A DNA stretch of 7,891 bases from Thermotogae bacterium (lineage in GTDB: Bacteria > Thermotogota > Thermotogae > UBA12178): the NCBI GenBank assembly GCA_003641795.1, contig QNAP01000076.1, forward strand, positions 1 to 7,891. Direction: 5' to 3'. Below the pieces are notes generated by a model. The model was not told where the DNA came from. It ran no database searches and saw nothing but the letters and a program-made list of their open reading frames with translations. Both the position numbers and the translations under genes were made by a program. Positions 6,522-7,891 of the stretch are shown here, piece by piece. Within the stretch, counting starts at the first letter, position 1. Each line of letters begins with the position of its first letter.

Positions 6522-6537
6522 TCGCCGCTCTCTTTTT
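6508..6537 (+). terminator. intrinsic terminator of the ldh remnant
   Basis: The stem GGGCGGC (6508-6514) pairs with GCCGCTC (6524-6530), 7 bp with one G-U pair and a 9-nt loop, followed by TCTTTTT. It overlaps the last ldh codons and the stop, and should insulate the ATPase gene from upstream transcription. Confidence 0.75.
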
Positions 6538-6538
6538 C

Positions 6539-6600
6539 ATCGGTGACTCACCATTGGCGAAACATATGTTATACTATCGGTGATTCTCCATTGGTGAAAC
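6539..6600 (+). repeat. two-copy 25-bp direct repeat with palindromic core, operator-like
   Basis: Copies at 6539-6563 and 6576-6600 agree at 22 of 25 positions and repeat with a 37-bp period. Both start ATCGGTGA and end GAAAC. Each core approaches the perfect inverted repeat TCACCA-T-TGGTGA: copy 1 has TGGCGA in the right arm and copy 2 TCTCCA in the left arm, so each has one mismatch. Copy 1 also contains GGTGA-C-TCACC. The 12-nt spacer holds most of a -10 box and the second copy covers the expected transcription start, a layout typical of repressor binding. Two copies with such a short spacer do not make a CRISPR array. Confidence 0.7.
6567..6575 (+). promoter_or_regulatory. extended -10 promoter of the ATPase gene
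   Basis: TGT-TATACT is a near-consensus extended -10 lying between the two direct repeats. The expected start is near 6582, giving a leader of roughly 33 nt to the ATG at 6615. No clear -35 box is visible; that position is occupied by the first repeat copy. Confidence 0.55.
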
Positions 6601-6614
6601 GTGGAGGTGTTTTC

Positions 6615-7709
6615 ATGCGCAATCCGTTCTACATTGGCAAAAAGTTCAGTGAAGAGGCGTATGTGGAGAGGGAGGAAACTCCCCGGGTTTTGGAGCTCAT
6701 TCGATCTGGGGCAAATGTGGTGCTCTACGCTCCAAGACGTTGCGGGAAAACATGGTTTGGCATAGCCTTGAAGGAAGAACTTGGCAAGACAGGTGTTACC
6801 TGCATCTGGCTGGATCTGTTTTCTATAGCTACTGTCAGAGAATTCGTGGAATCGTTGAATGAAGAGATCATCAAATCTTTCAAGTTGGGGATTAAAGGTT
6901 ATTTCACCAGATTCCTGGACAAATATGTTGGAAGTTTCTCAGTGGGTGTAGGTAGCGTATCGTTGAACTTTTCTCCACGCAACGAAGATGAGATCTATCA
7001 AGTTTTGAAAAAGTCGTTGGAAAGCATCGAAGAGCTCAGCGAGGGTAACGCAGTTGTATTTATAGATGAAATTCAGGAAGTTGTGAGATTCGATGATAGA
7101 TTTTTAAACGTTTTCAGAAGCGTGATTCAAGCACAGAATGTAACTTACGTCTTTCTCGGATCCAGAAGGAGCGTGATATCACGTCTGTTTTTTGAGACTC
7201 AAAATCCGATGTTCAAAATGGCCAGGAAGTTCGAACTTTCCACTGCGCTTCCTGCAAGACAAACCCGGGAATTCATAAAGGAGAAGTTTATGGAAACCGG
7301 TAAGAAAATAACAGATGAGGGACTTTCGGAAATACTGAAGCGCTCTGCTCTTCATCCATACTATGTGCAGTTGATATCCTCGGAGGTGTGGTTGAGAACG
7401 AAGAAAATTGCTGATATATCAGCAGTAGAAGAAGCGGTGGAAAGTTTGAAACAGGAAAATTCTTTCCTGTTTCAATCCATGATAGAAAACGTACGTTCAA
7501 AGTACACTCTCACGGTTCTGAGAATGCTAATGTCCGATGAGCTGAGCTACAATGCGAAGAATCTTGCAAAGTGGGAAATAAAATCTCCTGCCAGCTTAGC
7601 TAAGACGCTCAAGAAATTGGAGGAAGAAGAAATAATTGTAAGGAGCGGGAAAAGCTACCGTATCCTCGACCCACTCTTTGAGGAATATCTGATGAGGCTC
7701 TTCAGGTAG
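6615..7709 (+). CDS. P-loop ATPase of the archaeal ATPase_2-like group
   Basis: The 364-residue protein has a short N-terminal lead (NPFYIGKKF), Walker A APRRCGKT (39-46), Walker B VVFIDEIQE (147-155), a sensor strand ending FLGSRR (180-185), HPYYVQLI (247-254, like the HP-Y-Q motif after the ATPase core) and a C-terminal winged-helix-like region (about 296-364) with LAKTLKKLEEEEIIVR and ILDPLFEEYL. This order matches the ATPase_2 / AAA-like P-loop family that is abundant in archaea and present in Thermotogales. Cellular function is not established and I do not assign one; a DNA- or partner-binding role for the C-terminus is inferred. The ATG at 6615 is chosen because GGAGGTG lies 5 nt upstream; the frame's earlier ATG at 6543 lies inside the repeats and promoter. 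It is a single-gene unit beside a transposase remnant, consistent with horizontal acquisition. No membrane segment or nuclease motif is visible. Confidence 0.85.
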   Translation: MRNPFYIGKKFSEEAYVEREETPRVLELIRSGANVVLYAPRRCGKTWFGIALKEELGKTGVTCIWLDLFSIATVREFVESLNEEIIKSFKLGIKGYFTRFLDKYVGSFSVGVGSVSLNFSPRNEDEIYQVLKKSLESIEELSEGNAVVFIDEIQEVVRFDDRFLNVFRSVIQAQNVTYVFLGSRRSVISRLFFETQNPMFKMARKFELSTALPARQTREFIKEKFMETGKKITDEGLSEILKRSALHPYYVQLISSEVWLRTKKIADISAVEEAVESLKQENSFLFQSMIENVRSKYTLTVLRMLMSDELSYNAKNLAKWEIKSPASLAKTLKKLEEEEIIVRSGKSYRILDPLFEEYLMRLFR

Positions 7710-7719
7710 ATATAAAATT

Positions 7720-7891
7720 TTGGAACTTTTGAAGCCACGACTAAGGGAGTTTCCGTTCCAGACACAGGTATTTGAGAAGTATGCGCGTGTAGAGAAAGCT
7801 TTGCAAAACGCTGTGGTGGAGTCCTACGTACAGGGAGTTTCCACAAGGAAGATAAGGGAGATAATAGATACCCTCAGGGGAAGGTGTACCC
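7720..7891 (+). mobile_element. IS256 (mutator) family transposase fragment, N-terminus missing, runs off the window
   Basis: Ten bases after the ATPase stop, a frame opens (ILELLKPRLREFPFQTQVFE) and continues KYARVEKALQNAVVESYVQG then VSTRKIREIIDTLRG to the edge. The block with Y-x-R-x-E-x-AL, VVESY-x-xGVSTRKI matches the pre-catalytic part of IS256/mutator transposases. In intact copies some tens of residues of DNA-binding N-terminus precede this block. Here there is no room for them, because the ATPase gene ends at 7709. No ATG or SD is seen; TTG at 7720 or 7729 could start it only formally. The catalytic DDE domain would lie beyond the window. Most likely a 5'-truncated element. No terminal inverted repeat is visible at the junction. 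Confidence 0.72.

Noticed and set aside
6539..6600. Possible CRISPR remnant, because the repeats end in GAAAC.
   Set aside because: Only two copies, a 12-nt spacer and no cas genes; the palindromic core around a -10 box fits operators better.
6543..6614. 24-codon N-terminal extension of the ATPase (MTHHWRN...).
   Set aside because: It lies in the direct repeats and promoter; a proper SD precedes the ATG at 6615.

Overview
The window looks like a chromosomal piece from a Thermotogales bacterium (Thermotoga/Pseudothermotoga-like). HslV, Ddl, NusA and the lactate dehydrogenase remnant all read closely like the Thermotoga maritima proteins as I remember them. NusA is short and ends after KH2, and Shine-Dalgarno (SD) sequences are strong. 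The organism is inferred from protein resemblance; no search was run.

Layout. The left edge (2-223, + strand) holds the 3' end of a YdjM/DUF457-type membrane protein gene. From 244 to 5558 everything is on the minus strand and should be read right to left. First comes rimP-nusA (ribosome maturation and transcription elongation/termination), driven by an extended -10 promoter and a structured leader. A tRNA-Ser(UGA) follows, with its own TATAAT box and an intrinsic terminator. Then comes a tightly overlapping four-gene run: a monoacylglycerol-lipase-like hydrolase, ddl (D-Ala-D-Ala ligase, cell wall), hslV and hslU (two-component ATP-dependent protease). These overlap by 8, 32 and 11 nt, which points to translational coupling. 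hslU converges on the membrane-protein gene.

The right third (about 5640-7891) is on the plus strand and looks like an accessory or decaying zone. An L-lactate dehydrogenase pseudogene has lost most of its Rossmann-fold N-terminus and carries two single-base frameshifts, but still ends in a good terminator. Next is an intact P-loop ATPase of the archaeal-ATPase (ATPase_2-like) type. Its promoter is bracketed by two imperfect copies of a 25-bp partly palindromic repeat, an operator-like arrangement. The window ends in an IS256/mutator-type transposase reading frame that lacks its N-terminus and runs off the edge.

I see no CRISPR array, prophage or recognisable new multi-gene system. The points most worth following are the rimP-nusA leader with two mutually exclusive hairpins (a possible NusA autoregulation device), the twin-operator promoter of the ATPase gene, and the absence of a visible promoter for the hydrolase-ddl-hslVU operon downstream of the tRNA terminator.
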